A stretch of 64,000 nt of DNA, from NCBI GenBank assembly GCA_937775265.1, contig CALKBV010000011.1, positions 124,001 to 188,000 of the forward strand, in the 5' to 3' direction. This document shows positions 51,489-60,199 of this stretch, piece by piece. Each line of letters begins with the position of its first letter. The stretch's first letter is position 1. The translations under genes were made by a program, and so were the position numbers. The notes under the pieces are model-generated. The model was not told the origin of the DNA, searched no databases, and was given only the letters and a program-made list of their open reading frames with translations. This DNA is from an uncultured Pseudomonadales bacterium (lineage in GTDB: Bacteria > Pseudomonadota > Gammaproteobacteria > Pseudomonadales > Azotimanducaceae).

Positions 51489-52196
51489 TTACTCGGGGAT
51501 AGTGAAGTTAACCTCACCCAGGACACCGTAATCTGCGCGATAAGTCCCTGGGAGAGAGGCTACCACCTGTCCACATGCCCCGGTCATTAAAAGGGTGCTG
51601 TCCGGGATTTCAAAGTTAAATCGTTTAGCTTCCTGGACGATCCACTGGGCTGCGTTCGCTGGCCCACCTAACGATTCGGTGATGGGGGCTTCATTGATAA
51701 GCGCATCGTTGCGGTAGAACCGAATGATGATGTCATCATAGGATGTTCTCCATGGATGTTGTTCTCCGGTAAGAAACTTGTCAGCCGCGACGTTGCCAGC
51801 GGTCAGGTTTGGTGCTGTAGCATCTGATGGTGACGAGAATGCGGCGAACGCGAATTCAAGCGCTACGCCTGCAGAAACTGGCTGGCCGTCTGCATCAACA
51901 GTGATGCCAATTTCACATTCAATCAGCTGTTTCTCAATAAAAGGGACTATTGCACCAGCTTTGAGGTGGCCATGACGGTAAAGCCGGCCAAGAAGCGCAT
52001 GATCAATGCCGAAGATGGCCTGGAGCTGTTTACTGGTAATGCCTGCCTTGATGCCAGCGAAACCGTCAGGTGCAACGATGTTTGCCACCTCAAGTTGGAG
52101 TTCGTAGCCGTTGGCCAGGCTTAGGCCTTCAGGGAATGTTGGTAAAGGTTGATGAGTGCGAATAGCTTCCGCAATCTGCTCAGCGAGAATGCTCAT
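51489..52196 (-). CDS. 2-keto-4-pentenoate hydratase/fumarylacetoacetate hydrolase-like protein (MhpD type)
   Basis: The protein has 235 residues: LANGYELQLEVANIVAPDG, AGIKAGITSKQLQAIFGIDH, QLIECEIGITVDADGQPVSA with the metal-binding ECEIG motif, and FEIPDSTLLMTGACGQVVAS, then GTYRADYGVLGEVNFTI. These match MhpD-like hydratases of meta-cleavage pathways. Slightly shorter than MhpD (about 260). The ATG overlaps the TGA of the TauD-type gene upstream (ATGA), so they form one unit. Confidence 0.86.
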   Translation of the reverse strand: MSILAEQIAEAIRTHQPLPTFPEGLSLANGYELQLEVANIVAPDGFAGIKAGITSKQLQAIFGIDHALLGRLYRHGHLKAGAIVPFIEKQLIECEIGITVDADGQPVSAGVALEFAFAAFSSPSDATAPNLTAGNVAADKFLTGEQHPWRTSYDDIIIRFYRNDALINEAPITESLGGPANAAQWIVQEAKRFNFEIPDSTLLMTGACGQVVASLPGTYRADYGVLGEVNFTIPE

Positions 52197-53044
52197 GCGA
52201 CAATCTGTTCAGCGATAGTCGTGCGGTGGAGCAGGCGGTCGTAACCATCGTACCCGCCGTTCGCTTTGTGGAGCACAGAGCGGTTGTCCCACATCACTAG
52301 CATGTTCTCTTGCCAGTGATGTCTGTAAACAAACTCGTCGCGAGTTTGCCAGTTATAAACTTCCATCAGCAGGTCGCGGGATTCATCATCGCTCATTCCC
52401 TCGATGCCAATGATATAGCCGAAACAGCCAAACAGCCCTTCAATACCGGTTTCTGGATGACGACGAATGATTGGATGCCTGCGGGTATCGTTTGCTTCTT
52501 CTGAGACAATAATGCGCATGCTTCGGTCTGCTTCCTGTTCTTTGTTTCCGAAGTATCCGTCCGGTGAGTAGCCGGCTCGGGCAGAGTGGATGGCTGTTTT
52601 GCCCTCGATTTCCCGCCGAAGCTCTGCGGGCATTTCCGCCAGGGCTTTGTGCTGATTTATAAATCCTGTGTCGCCGCCTATTGGGGGAATTTTAATACTG
52701 TAGAGGCATGTGCCTGCGGGAGGGACTTCCTGGAAGCTCCAGTCGCTGTGCCAGACCTCTGCGAAGACGGGTGCCTGTTCCTGAGCCTTGCGTTCAACTG
52801 CCACGACATGATCTCTACCGTCTATCGGCGCAATAAAAGGGTCGTACCCGAAGTGCCCGAAATATAATGAGTATCTTTCGAGATCATCATCGGAAAGCTC
52901 CTGGTTTGGAAAGATCAGAATATGACTGCGCAACCATTCCTGTCTGAGAGCCGCAACCTGTGAACTATCGAGTTGTTTTGTAAGGTCGAGTCCTTCGACA
53001 ATTGCACCGCAGGGTGCACCGGTTTGAGTCACGCTAAAGGTCAT
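52193..53044 (-). CDS. TauD/TfdA-family 2-oxoglutarate- and Fe(II)-dependent dioxygenase
   Basis: This 283-residue protein has the iron ligands H99-x-D101 (EVWHSDWSFQ) and a distal His in NRSVLHKANG, with the 2-oxoglutarate-binding Arg in LLHRTTI. The N-terminal PCGAIVEGLDL and HILIFPNQEL strands are typical. Family members hydroxylate taurine, 2,4-D, alkyl sulfates or similar, using 2-oxoglutarate and oxygen. It precedes the MhpD-like hydratase in a two-gene unit. Confidence 0.9.
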   Translation of the reverse strand: MTFSVTQTGAPCGAIVEGLDLTKQLDSSQVAALRQEWLRSHILIFPNQELSDDDLERYSLYFGHFGYDPFIAPIDGRDHVVAVERKAQEQAPVFAEVWHSDWSFQEVPPAGTCLYSIKIPPIGGDTGFINQHKALAEMPAELRREIEGKTAIHSARAGYSPDGYFGNKEQEADRSMRIIVSEEANDTRRHPIIRRHPETGIEGLFGCFGYIIGIEGMSDDESRDLLMEVYNWQTRDEFVYRHHWQENMLVMWDNRSVLHKANGGYDGYDRLLHRTTIAEQIVA

Positions 53045-53093
53045 CGAAGATCCACCTGATTATTAGTTACGCTATTGTCATTTATTTTCAGCG

Positions 53094-53122
53094 GAAACAA
53101 AAACGCCCTCATCTAGAGGGCG
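53094..53122 (-). terminator. Rho-independent terminator of the thiolase-like/OB-fold unit
   Basis: On the minus strand CGCCCTC-TAGAT-GAGGGCG is a perfect 7-bp stem with a 5-base loop, followed directly by TTTTTGTTT. It lies about 36 bases downstream of the thiolase-like stop at 53158. Confidence 0.88.
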
Positions 53123-53157
53123 CTTTATAGTGGCTTCCGAATAAATCTCAGATACTT

Positions 53158-54306
53158 CTAGGTGCTCAGGATCGTGACGCCTGAGATACCCGGGGCGCCA
53201 TACACATGCGTGTAGGCAACTTTAGGATCGTTTGGAACCTGCCGTTTACCAGCATCGCCGCGAAGCTGAAGCACATTTTCGTAGACCTGGCGTAAACCGG
53301 ATGCGCCTACTGGTTCGCCGTTTGCGAGACAACCACCGTCGGTGTTGACCGGTAGGCGGCCTGTAATTTCAGTATCACCGTTCGCCAACATGGCTTCCTG
53401 TTCGCCGTGTTCACAGAAGCCGTTTTCGGCCATGTGCATGATTTCTGCACCTGACTCGGTATCCTGCAACTGTGCAACATCGATGTCCTTGGGACCAACA
53501 CCCGCCGCTTCGAAGGCTTTCTGCGATGCGTCTACCGTCGGGCCATCTGCATAATCAAGCGCCAGAGATGGAGCAAGTACTTCAAAACTTCCATATCGGC
53601 GTGATCGCACAACGGCTGATTTCAGAAAGATCGGGTTTTTGGTGTACTTGTGTGCCTTGTCCGCTCTTGCAAGGATCAGTGCGACTCCGCCTTCCCCCGG
53701 TGAGCAGAACATGTACTGGGTCAATGGGTAAGACAGCATGGCTGACTGCAGCACTTCTTTTTCAGATAATGCCTGTCTGCGCCATGCATTCTCGTTCATT
53801 GAGCCATTACGAAAAGCCTTGGCTGAAACACGCGCCAGGGCATCCTGGGTAATGCCATATTCTTCCATATAGCGATTGATCTTCATGCCGAAGAACTGGG
53901 TGGTCAGCGCCATACCACTGCCGCCGTACCAATCCCGCTCCCCGGATTTGCCAGTGTTAACCCTGAAGGCTCCTCGCTCATGTTTGTCGAAGCCTATCGC
54001 AAGGCCTAGATCAAAGGCGCCTGATTTAATCGTGTTATAGGCAGAAATTAATGCGGAACCACCAGTCGCACAACCGTTCACGACGTTAATGAACTGCAAG
54101 CCGGTCAATCCCATCTGGGAAACCATTGAGTCTGGATTGCCTGCGGCGACACTGCCGCCGAAGGCAAATTCCAGGTCGGCCCACTTGACGTTGGCATCTG
54201 CACAAGCAGTGCGAATCGCCGCGGCGCCTTGTTCCATTCCGCTGACGCCTTCGTGGCGACCAAACGGATGCATTCCAATTCCAACAATTGCTACATCATC
54301 ACTCAT
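53158..54306 (-). CDS. Thiolase-like protein (SCP-X/lipid-transfer, Ltp-type)
   Basis: The protein has 382 residues. VAIVGIGMHPFGRHEGVSGM at the start and INVVNGCATGGSALISAYNT with the nucleophile-type Cys show the thiolase fold of the SCP-X group. The C-terminal loop reads NTDGGCLANGEPVGASGLRQ, so the usual GHPxGxSG His is replaced by Glu. Some Ltp-type proteins with an OB-fold partner act as aldolases on steroid side chains rather than as thiolases, which would fit. The partner OB-fold gene lies 20 bases upstream and the pair ends in a terminator. Confidence 0.87.
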   Translation of the reverse strand: MSDDVAIVGIGMHPFGRHEGVSGMEQGAAAIRTACADANVKWADLEFAFGGSVAAGNPDSMVSQMGLTGLQFINVVNGCATGGSALISAYNTIKSGAFDLGLAIGFDKHERGAFRVNTGKSGERDWYGGSGMALTTQFFGMKINRYMEEYGITQDALARVSAKAFRNGSMNENAWRRQALSEKEVLQSAMLSYPLTQYMFCSPGEGGVALILARADKAHKYTKNPIFLKSAVVRSRRYGSFEVLAPSLALDYADGPTVDASQKAFEAAGVGPKDIDVAQLQDTESGAEIMHMAENGFCEHGEQEAMLANGDTEITGRLPVNTDGGCLANGEPVGASGLRQVYENVLQLRGDAGKRQVPNDPKVAYTHVYGAPGISGVTILST

Positions 54307-54326
54307 AGTGTTTTCTCCTGACTAAC

Positions 54327-54749
54327 TTAGACGGGTGCGAAGGCGAAGGTGATCAGGTCGTTACCCTCTTCGTCTTTGCCGATTTTTTCGCCAACCAGTT
54401 CCATTTCCATGCCTGACTTAAGGGCTGTGGGATCTGCAACAGTTAACCGTGATTCTACTTTCAATTCCCCTGGGAGTTCTACATAACCAACGCCGTAGGG
54501 TTCGAACTTGCTGGGATCTGTTTCACCGAGGTAGGGCGGTGCTTTGGGGGGGAATCCCTGGATGGTCCATGCCCATAGCGTTCCTTTGGTACCTAGATGG
54601 ACCTCTTCGACGTCGTCAGAAGTACATTTTGGGCATCCCTTTTGCATGGGGAACACATGATTGTTGCAGTTTTTGCAGCGCATGCCCTTGAGTCGTGGAC
54701 CTTCCGGAGTCAGGTCCATCACATTTTCGTTGATTGAAAGTTCTGCCAT
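54327..54749 (-). CDS. Zn-ribbon OB-fold protein (DUF35)
   Basis: The protein has 140 residues. The N-terminal rubredoxin-like zinc ribbon is GMRCKNCNNHVFP with KGCPKCTSDD (CxxC...CxxC). The OB fold follows: GTLWAWTIQGFPPKAPPYLG, YGVGYVELPGELKVESRLTV. DUF35 proteins form complexes with thiolase-like Ltp proteins and bind the acyl-CoA ester. It is the upstream gene of the pair with the thiolase-like protein, in the same operon. Confidence 0.9.
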   Translation of the reverse strand: MAELSINENVMDLTPEGPRLKGMRCKNCNNHVFPMQKGCPKCTSDDVEEVHLGTKGTLWAWTIQGFPPKAPPYLGETDPSKFEPYGVGYVELPGELKVESRLTVADPTALKSGMEMELVGEKIGKDEEGNDLITFAFAPV

Positions 54750-54871
54750 CTAAGTCTCCTGGCGATTACCAAATTAAACATTCTTGAGAGGCGAGAAAAG
54801 GTACCAGCTTTTTGTAGTGCGCGCCAGTTTTAAAGGGGGCGGCGGGAATTCCCTTCGTCCCATTTAAACCG

Positions 54872-55614
54872 TCATTCGAACTTGTTGGATTCTTTCCTTT
54901 TTGCCTGCTTTTTGATTTTCTCGCTGCCTTCTGGTTCGACAGCCGATTCGTGGATCAGGCGCTCGTGGGCATGTCCCATGTGCTGCAGTGACATGGCGGC
55001 CTGCAGAGAGGGCCACAGGCCCTGTGCGTCCTGCATCTGGTTCACGGACTGCTTGGCTAATTTCAGGCCAAGCATTGGCTGCCGGGCAATATGTTTAGCC
55101 ATTTTCATAGTAGATTCCTTCAGCTCTTCTCTGGATACCACATGATTAACCATTTCCAGTGTTTTACATTCTTCTGCTGTGAGGGCCTCCCAGGTGAACA
55201 ACATTTCCTTAGCTTTTCGGACACCTATTTCCCAAGGATGTCCAAAATACTCGACTCCGTTTACACCGAACACCACTGCAGGGTCAGAAAAACGTGCATC
55301 GTCGCTTGCGACGATAATATCGAACGGCCAGGCCAACAGCGATGACCCGGCCCTGAACCTCGACCATCGTGGGTTTGGGTATATTCCTCCAGCGCCAGCA
55401 GAGGCCGAGATAGAGTTCTTCCTCAAATGCCCAATGTCCCCCGATCCCCTGCTGGCCAAAGCCTGCCCAGGGCCCAACGGGTTTGCGTGTTAGCGGCTCG
55501 CGGTCTTTCATATCTTGGCCAGAAGAAAAATCGGGGCCATCAGCGGCGAGCACTATCCCGTGCAACACCATCTCCTATGCCTTCAAAGCGAACAAGCTGG
55601 AATTTTTCAGCCAT
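54872..55614 (-). pseudogene. Enoyl-CoA hydratase/isomerase gene, broken by deletion and frameshift
   Basis: The start ATG at 55614 has site AGGGAACC and opens MAEKFQLVRFEGIGDGVAR, then reaches a stop four codons later. A second frame resumes with IVLAADGPDFSSGQDMKDRE, the oxyanion region, so about 40 residues are missing. After VEVQGRVIA the frame breaks again and the third continues SSLLAWPFDIIVASDDARFS to the C-terminus. Both breaks fall inside otherwise clean enoyl-CoA hydratase sequence. It is likely inactive. It lies upstream of the OB-fold/thiolase-like pair, where a hydratase would fit the pathway. Confidence 0.8.
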
Positions 55615-55747
55615 CTTGGTTCCCTATGAAAAATTGGAGCGTTCACTGTATGGGCTGCACGGGAAATATACAAATACGTAGGGTGGTGAAGACAGTCACT
55701 TATGTGGTTGTATTGAATCTGTAAATTTTCCTAGGGCAATGGTTCTT

Positions 55748-56230
55748 ATGATAGATGTCGCAGAGGCGGTTGGTGGCAATGAAGCTCTGGTTTTAAAGCT
55801 GGTCAGGGCAATGGAAACCGGTGATTTGCCGGAAGCTATTAAGGCGGTGTGTACAGACGGGTTTGTCTGGGCTAATAGCGGTCTTGCTGTGATTAATGGC
55901 CAGGCGGAACTCTTCGAGCAGATGGCGCGTGGTGGCTTCGCCGGTCAGATCCCGATTCTCAAAACCATGACGCACTTCAGTGCCGAGCTGATTCACATAG
56001 CCAGTAAGGGTGATATCGTTTTTACCGAACGGGTGGATCATCACTGGGACGAGCAGGGTCGAGACTTGATGACACCACATATCTGTGGGGTTGCGGAAAT
56101 ACGCGAGGGCAGGATTTCTGCATTCCGTGATTTCTATGATGTCGCCTGTTACAACCAGGCACCCACTGAAGTCCAGGGGGGGTACGACCTGGCTTCCTTC
56201 AGAGAGGCGCAATTAAATGGGACAAAATGA
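55748..56230 (+). CDS. Limonene-1,2-epoxide hydrolase-like (NTF2-fold) protein
   Basis: The protein has about 160 residues. FTERVDHHW carries the R/D pair and FRDFYD the second Asp of the Arg-Asp-Asp catalytic triad described for limonene epoxide hydrolase. MVLKLVRAMETGDLPEAI-type helices and the C-terminal strand fit the curved NTF2 sheet. It may hydrolyse an epoxide of a cyclic substrate. ATG 55739 or 55748 are both possible, with AGGG just before the first. It diverges from the broken enoyl-CoA hydratase gene. Confidence 0.77.
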   Translation: MIDVAEAVGGNEALVLKLVRAMETGDLPEAIKAVCTDGFVWANSGLAVINGQAELFEQMARGGFAGQIPILKTMTHFSAELIHIASKGDIVFTERVDHHWDEQGRDLMTPHICGVAEIREGRISAFRDFYDVACYNQAPTEVQGGYDLASFREAQLNGTK

Positions 56231-56324
56231 GAACTGTATCTGAGCCATATACGCTCTCATGATCACTGATCAGCGCGGGGCGACTGATATCGGGTTCATG
56301 GGTAGCCAATTTGTCTGTGCATGG

Positions 56325-56912
56325 CTAATTTCTTAGTGACTGGTCATTAGTCTCAGGAAAGGGGTCCCTCATTCCGGGCTCCAGAGGGATCTCGAATGCG
56401 TTCAGTGTTAATGAGATCAGGCAGTAGTAACCGACGGTCGCAACGAGTTCAATCATTGCAGTTTCTCCGAAAACCTCCAGGCCATGCGCATAGGTATCAT
56501 CCAGTATGCGATGTTGGTTGAGCATCTGAGATGCGATCGAGTAGGAAAGCTGCTCATCTCCGGAGAAGTCAGGATGTTCTCCTGCCGTCAATTGGTCCAA
56601 TGCCTGCTCGGAAACACCTGCTTTGATTGCTAGCGCCCGATGCGCTGAAAACTCAAAGCGGGATCGATGGTGAACCCCCACAGTGCAGATGGCGACTTCC
56701 TGAACGTTCGGCGCGAGTGATGTGTTGAACCGGATCGCTTCGCCTGCCCCCTGGATTGCCTGGCCGACGCTGGGTGCGCGCACCCAGGTTCCAAAAGGAC
56801 CAATCATCCCAATACCTGGTCGGCCCTTCCCCCTCGGACCTCTTTCGATTGCTTCAAGCACCCTTCGCTGCTCATCGTTCAGGTCGTCTCGATCAATCGG
56901 TGATAATCGCAT
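56325..56912 (-). CDS. Carboxymuconolactone decarboxylase family protein
   Basis: This 195-residue all-helical protein has LSPIDRDDLNDEQRRVLEAI, FGTWVRAPSVGQAIQGAGEA, APNVQEVAICTVGVHHRSRF and EFSAHRALAIKAGVSEQALD: the CMD fold (family of gamma-carboxymuconolactone decarboxylase/AhpD). The AhpD CxxC pair is absent, so it is not peroxidase-like. It may act in ring-fission pathways or be a redox-inactive relative. No operon partner is evident on its strand. Confidence 0.83.
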   Translation of the reverse strand: MRLSPIDRDDLNDEQRRVLEAIERGPRGKGRPGIGMIGPFGTWVRAPSVGQAIQGAGEAIRFNTSLAPNVQEVAICTVGVHHRSRFEFSAHRALAIKAGVSEQALDQLTAGEHPDFSGDEQLSYSIASQMLNQHRILDDTYAHGLEVFGETAMIELVATVGYYCLISLTLNAFEIPLEPGMRDPFPETNDQSLRN

Positions 56913-57053
56913 TCCGTTTCTCCTGGTGGTTAGCCTGATCTGGTCAGGTAGTTATACCTTGAGTTGGTGTACAGTACGAGGGTTCCAGTGAAGGGACCGA
57001 ATGACCAGTGCGGTTTCTATGGAGATAGTTATCAGACAAAAGGTGTCGTGAGT

Positions 57054-57143
57054 ATAAGAACGCTCAGCGTGATGGGCGTTGACTACCAGCCCTGCGCTGG
57101 AACACACTTCGGTAACGCAGCGAGGTCGGGCAGGTCCCGGTTC
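57054..57143 (+). pseudogene. Possible AlaX-type tRNA-editing domain remnant
   Basis: In one frame the gap reads IRTLSVMGVDYQPCAGTHFG and on to RSRF. The VxYQPCxGTHxxxTxxIG pattern of AlaX (alanyl-tRNA editing) enzymes is recognisable, with the Cys-Gly-Gly-Thr-His metal motif partly kept as CAGTH. Nothing like the rest of the protein is seen around it. A chance match is possible. Confidence 0.3.
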
Positions 57144-57201
57144 GAAACATTGAGATTAAGGACAAGCGAAATAGATGTGTCCGTAGAGTATTGGAGGACT
57201 A

Positions 57202-58281
57202 ATGGCCTTACCTGAATTTCCACAAGGCTTTACACCAGAGTATCTAACAAAATCCCTGGGGGGGGCGTTTCTTCCCGAAGGGACTAGCGTTTCGAAGGTT
57301 TCCCGGTCCCCTGTGGGCGAGGGGACTGGCATGATGGCGGACATTGCGAAGCTTGAACTTTCTTTTGAAGGGAATAGCGAAGGTTTGCCTCATAGCGTTA
57401 TAGCCAAATATGCATCCGAGAACCCAACTAACCGACAGATTGCGGTGTTGTACAACCTGTACGAGAGGGAGACTCGCTTTTCCGAAGAGTTGGACCCATT
57501 GACCGAAGCGCGTTGTCCTGAGTTCTACTTCACCGGTCTTGAAAACGAAAATTTTGTCATCTTGATGGAGGACATGACCGACTATGCGGTTGGTAACCAG
57601 TCGGTAGGCGCTACTTTGGCTCATACTGAATTGGCGATAGATGAACTGGCTAAACTACACGCATCATTCTGGGAGAAAGTTGATCACCTTGAATGGATTC
57701 CGGGCATTGCTGACAGCTACCATGCGGACAACATGAATAACCTCGCCAACTCAGGTTGGGACACGATGGTTGAGACGTTTGGTGATTTCATCCCGGAGCA
57801 TATTCGAGCGCAGCGTGACCGATTTCTAGCGGCTATACCAGCGCTTCAGGCGGAACGAATGAGTGCACCTATTACTCTCTGTCATGGTGACTTTCGAATG
57901 GAGAATCTGCTCTATGGCATTCAGCCGGAACATCATCCGGTGGCTGTGATTGACTGGCAGGGACCATTGAAGGCTCGGGGGATGTTCGACGTTGCATTGT
58001 TCCTTGGGCAAAGTACCAAGGTGGAAGTCAGGCAATCGCACGAAAAGCAGATATTGCAGAGATACCTCGATAGCCTTGTTAAACGGGGGGTTTCAGGGTT
58101 GAGCTTCGACGACCTGTGGAAAGACTATCAAAGCTGCATGTTGTATGACTGGGTTTATACGGCGGTTGTTGCCGGTACATTGGATAGCACTAACGAAGCA
58201 AGTTTTGCATGGATGTCACAAATGATTGCCAGGCAAGTCGCTGCCAGTGATGACCTTGATGTATTTGGTTTGCTAGGATAA
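57202..58281 (+). CDS. Phosphotransferase-family kinase (APH/ecdysteroid-kinase-like)
   Basis: The protein has 359 residues. The catalytic loop is TLCHGDFRMENLLYGIQ and the metal-binding motif VIDWQGPLKARGMFDVALFL. N-terminal FLPEGTSVSKVSRSPVGEGT binds nucleotide. It is homologous to the gene at 34146 in fold but clearly diverged. Substrates of the group are small hydroxylated compounds; none can be named. It starts with GGAGG 6 bases upstream (TTGGAGGACTA) and stands alone. Confidence 0.88.
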   Translation: MALPEFPQGFTPEYLTKSLGGAFLPEGTSVSKVSRSPVGEGTGMMADIAKLELSFEGNSEGLPHSVIAKYASENPTNRQIAVLYNLYERETRFSEELDPLTEARCPEFYFTGLENENFVILMEDMTDYAVGNQSVGATLAHTELAIDELAKLHASFWEKVDHLEWIPGIADSYHADNMNNLANSGWDTMVETFGDFIPEHIRAQRDRFLAAIPALQAERMSAPITLCHGDFRMENLLYGIQPEHHPVAVIDWQGPLKARGMFDVALFLGQSTKVEVRQSHEKQILQRYLDSLVKRGVSGLSFDDLWKDYQSCMLYDWVYTAVVAGTLDSTNEASFAWMSQMIARQVAASDDLDVFGLLG

Positions 58282-58397
58282 TTCCGCTACCCTTCGCGCG
58301 ACCGACCTGGTTGTTTCGCCAGACACCCATCTGATTAGTGTTATGCCACTGAACTTGGAACTCATCAGGTCATCAAACAACTGTACTTGGAGAGTAT

Positions 58398-58865
58398 ATG
58401 AAAGTCGAAGAACATGCCGTGGTGTTGATCCACTATGTGCTGACCAATAACGATAAAGAAGTGCTGGATTCCTCAGAGGGCCAGGACCCCCTTGCCTACC
58501 TGCATGGCACTGGCCATTTGATTCCAGGCCTGGAAGCCCAGTTACTGGGTAAGGTAGCAGGTGACAAGCTGAATGTGACAGTTCAGCCAGGTGATGGTTA
58601 TGGTGAGTTCAATAAAGAACTGGTGCAGACAGTCCCTAGGGATGTGTTCGAGGGTGTCGAATCAATTGAGCCGGGTATGCAGTTTCAGACCTCTAATGAA
58701 GACGGCTCCGGTGGGGAGACTATTACCGTGGTCAGCGTCGAAAATGATGAGGTTACTATTGACGGCAACCATCCACTAGCAGGCGAGACCCTTCACTTCG
58801 CTGTCGATATCATTGAAGTTCGAGAGGCTACTGCTGAAGAGCTCGAGCATGGACATGTTCACTAG
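58398..58865 (+). CDS. slyD: FKBP-type peptidyl-prolyl isomerase (SlyD)
   Basis: This 155-residue protein starts MKVEEHAVVLIHYVLTNNDK, with the FKBP domain broken by the insert-in-flap domain (about residues 70-125) that defines SlyD: GDGYGEFNKELVQTVPRDVF, DEVTIDGNHPLAGETLHFAV. The usual His-rich nickel tail is reduced to ELEHGHVH. It is a ribosome-near or cytoplasmic folding catalyst. It is followed closely by a convergent Lin0512-family gene. Confidence 0.92.
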   Translation: MKVEEHAVVLIHYVLTNNDKEVLDSSEGQDPLAYLHGTGHLIPGLEAQLLGKVAGDKLNVTVQPGDGYGEFNKELVQTVPRDVFEGVESIEPGMQFQTSNEDGSGGETITVVSVENDEVTIDGNHPLAGETLHFAVDIIEVREATAEELEHGHVH

Positions 58866-58903
58866 GCGGTGTTTGCTCAGGATGGATTCTGGTCCCGAGC
58901 AGA

Positions 58904-59239
58904 CTAGTCGGCCAGCCTGACAATAATCCCGGCGTTGGCAATGATAATCGGGTCCTTGCCATCGTCCCCGGGGATCTCTAGTCCACCTTTCTGGACCGTG
59001 ATGCTAACCGTGCCGTACGGTAATGCCGCTGCAACTCTGTCTGCATCTACCTTGTCCGGTTCCGGTACACCGATCAGCAGATCAATGAACATGTCGTCGG
59101 CGGTTTTCTCAAGGGGTGCAAAAAAGTGAAGGCTGGAATGATGGATTGCATCGAACACGGCTCGTTCTGCGGCTTGGGTATAGTCCCCGCCATGCACATC
59201 GGTGCCCATGCCCATTTCAGTAACGTATCTAGTCTTCAT
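58904..59239 (-). CDS. Lin0512 family protein
   Basis: This 111-residue protein starts KTRYVTEMGMGTDVHGGDYT, then QAAERAVFDAIHHSSLHFFA, and FIDLLIGVPEPDKVDADRVA. This is the whole of the conserved small family named after the Listeria protein Lin0512, whose function is unknown. It converges on slyD with a 38-base gap and diverges from the F420-type oxidoreductase gene. Confidence 0.85.
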   Translation of the reverse strand: MKTRYVTEMGMGTDVHGGDYTQAAERAVFDAIHHSSLHFFAPLEKTADDMFIDLLIGVPEPDKVDADRVAAALPYGTVSITVQKGGLEIPGDDGKDPIIIANAGIIVRLAD

Positions 59240-59305
59240 CGGTAAACTCTACTATTCTTGGTTGGTTTCTTACCCTAATGCAACAACCTGCAAGGAGTAA
59301 AGGTA

Positions 59306-60190
59306 ATGAAGATTGGTGCAGTATTTCCCCACCTGGAGATTGGTCATGACCCCGTAGTTATTCGTGATTGGGCACAGGCAGCAGAAGAAATTGGTTACTC
59401 CCATTTGCTGGTGTACGACCATGTAATAGGTGCGGTGCATGAAGGGCGGGAACCCAAACTCTGGGGACCTTATACAGAAGAATCATCTTTTCATGAGCTC
59501 TTTGTGTTGTTCGGTTTTTTTGCAGCCTGTACGCAGCGGGTAGGTCTCGCGAGCGGCGTATTGATCCTTCCTCAGCGTCAAACTGTGCTGGTTGCCAAGC
59601 AGGCGGCAGAGGTCGACATTCTCTCGGGTGGTCGGTTGCGACTTGGTGTCGGTACCGGTTGGAATTATGTCGAATACGATTCTCTTAATGAGAAGTTTAC
59701 CAATCGCGGTCGTCGGCAGATCGAACAGGTCGAGTTGTTGAGGAAGCTCTGGCAGGAACCCGTAGTTAGTTATGAAGGTGAATATCACAAAGTGGAGAGG
59801 GCTGGGCTGAAGCCATTACCTGGCAGGCAGATCCCAATCTGGTTCGGCGGATTTTCCGATGTAGTGTTCAAGCGGGCGGCGGAGATTGGTGACGGGTTTA
59901 TCTTTGGTAGTGGCCAGAAAGAGAACCTTGAGGCGATGAACCTACTGCAGGCGCACCTGGAAACTAACGGACGAAACATTGATGAATTTGGCGTTGAAGC
60001 CCTCCTTAACTACCAATCTGGCCCTGACAAATGGGCGGAGGAAGTCCAGGCCTGGCAGGATGTTGGTGCGGAATATGTTTCGATGCGGGGTATGGCCCTG
60101 CGAGGTCAGGGTGAAGGCCTGAAGTCCCCCCAGGAGCATATCGATATCCTGTCAACCTACTGGGACGTGGTCGGCGAACTCTCGGACTAA
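59306..60190 (+). CDS. LLM-class F420-dependent oxidoreductase (TIGR03619-type)
   Basis: The protein has 294 residues. MKIGAVFPHLEIGHDPVVIR, then YSHLLVYDHVIGAV, the substrate/cofactor loop GGRLRLGVGTGWNYVEYDSL, and GRQIPIWFGGFSDVVFKRAA: the pattern of the F420-dependent LLM subgroup. It is related to the gene at 1096 but diverged. It is followed by a strong hairpin terminator and converges on the RND efflux genes. The natural substrate is unknown. Confidence 0.89.
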   Translation: MKIGAVFPHLEIGHDPVVIRDWAQAAEEIGYSHLLVYDHVIGAVHEGREPKLWGPYTEESSFHELFVLFGFFAACTQRVGLASGVLILPQRQTVLVAKQAAEVDILSGGRLRLGVGTGWNYVEYDSLNEKFTNRGRRQIEQVELLRKLWQEPVVSYEGEYHKVERAGLKPLPGRQIPIWFGGFSDVVFKRAAEIGDGFIFGSGQKENLEAMNLLQAHLETNGRNIDEFGVEALLNYQSGPDKWAEEVQAWQDVGAEYVSMRGMALRGQGEGLKSPQEHIDILSTYWDVVGELSD

Positions 60191-60199
60191 AACAAGGGT

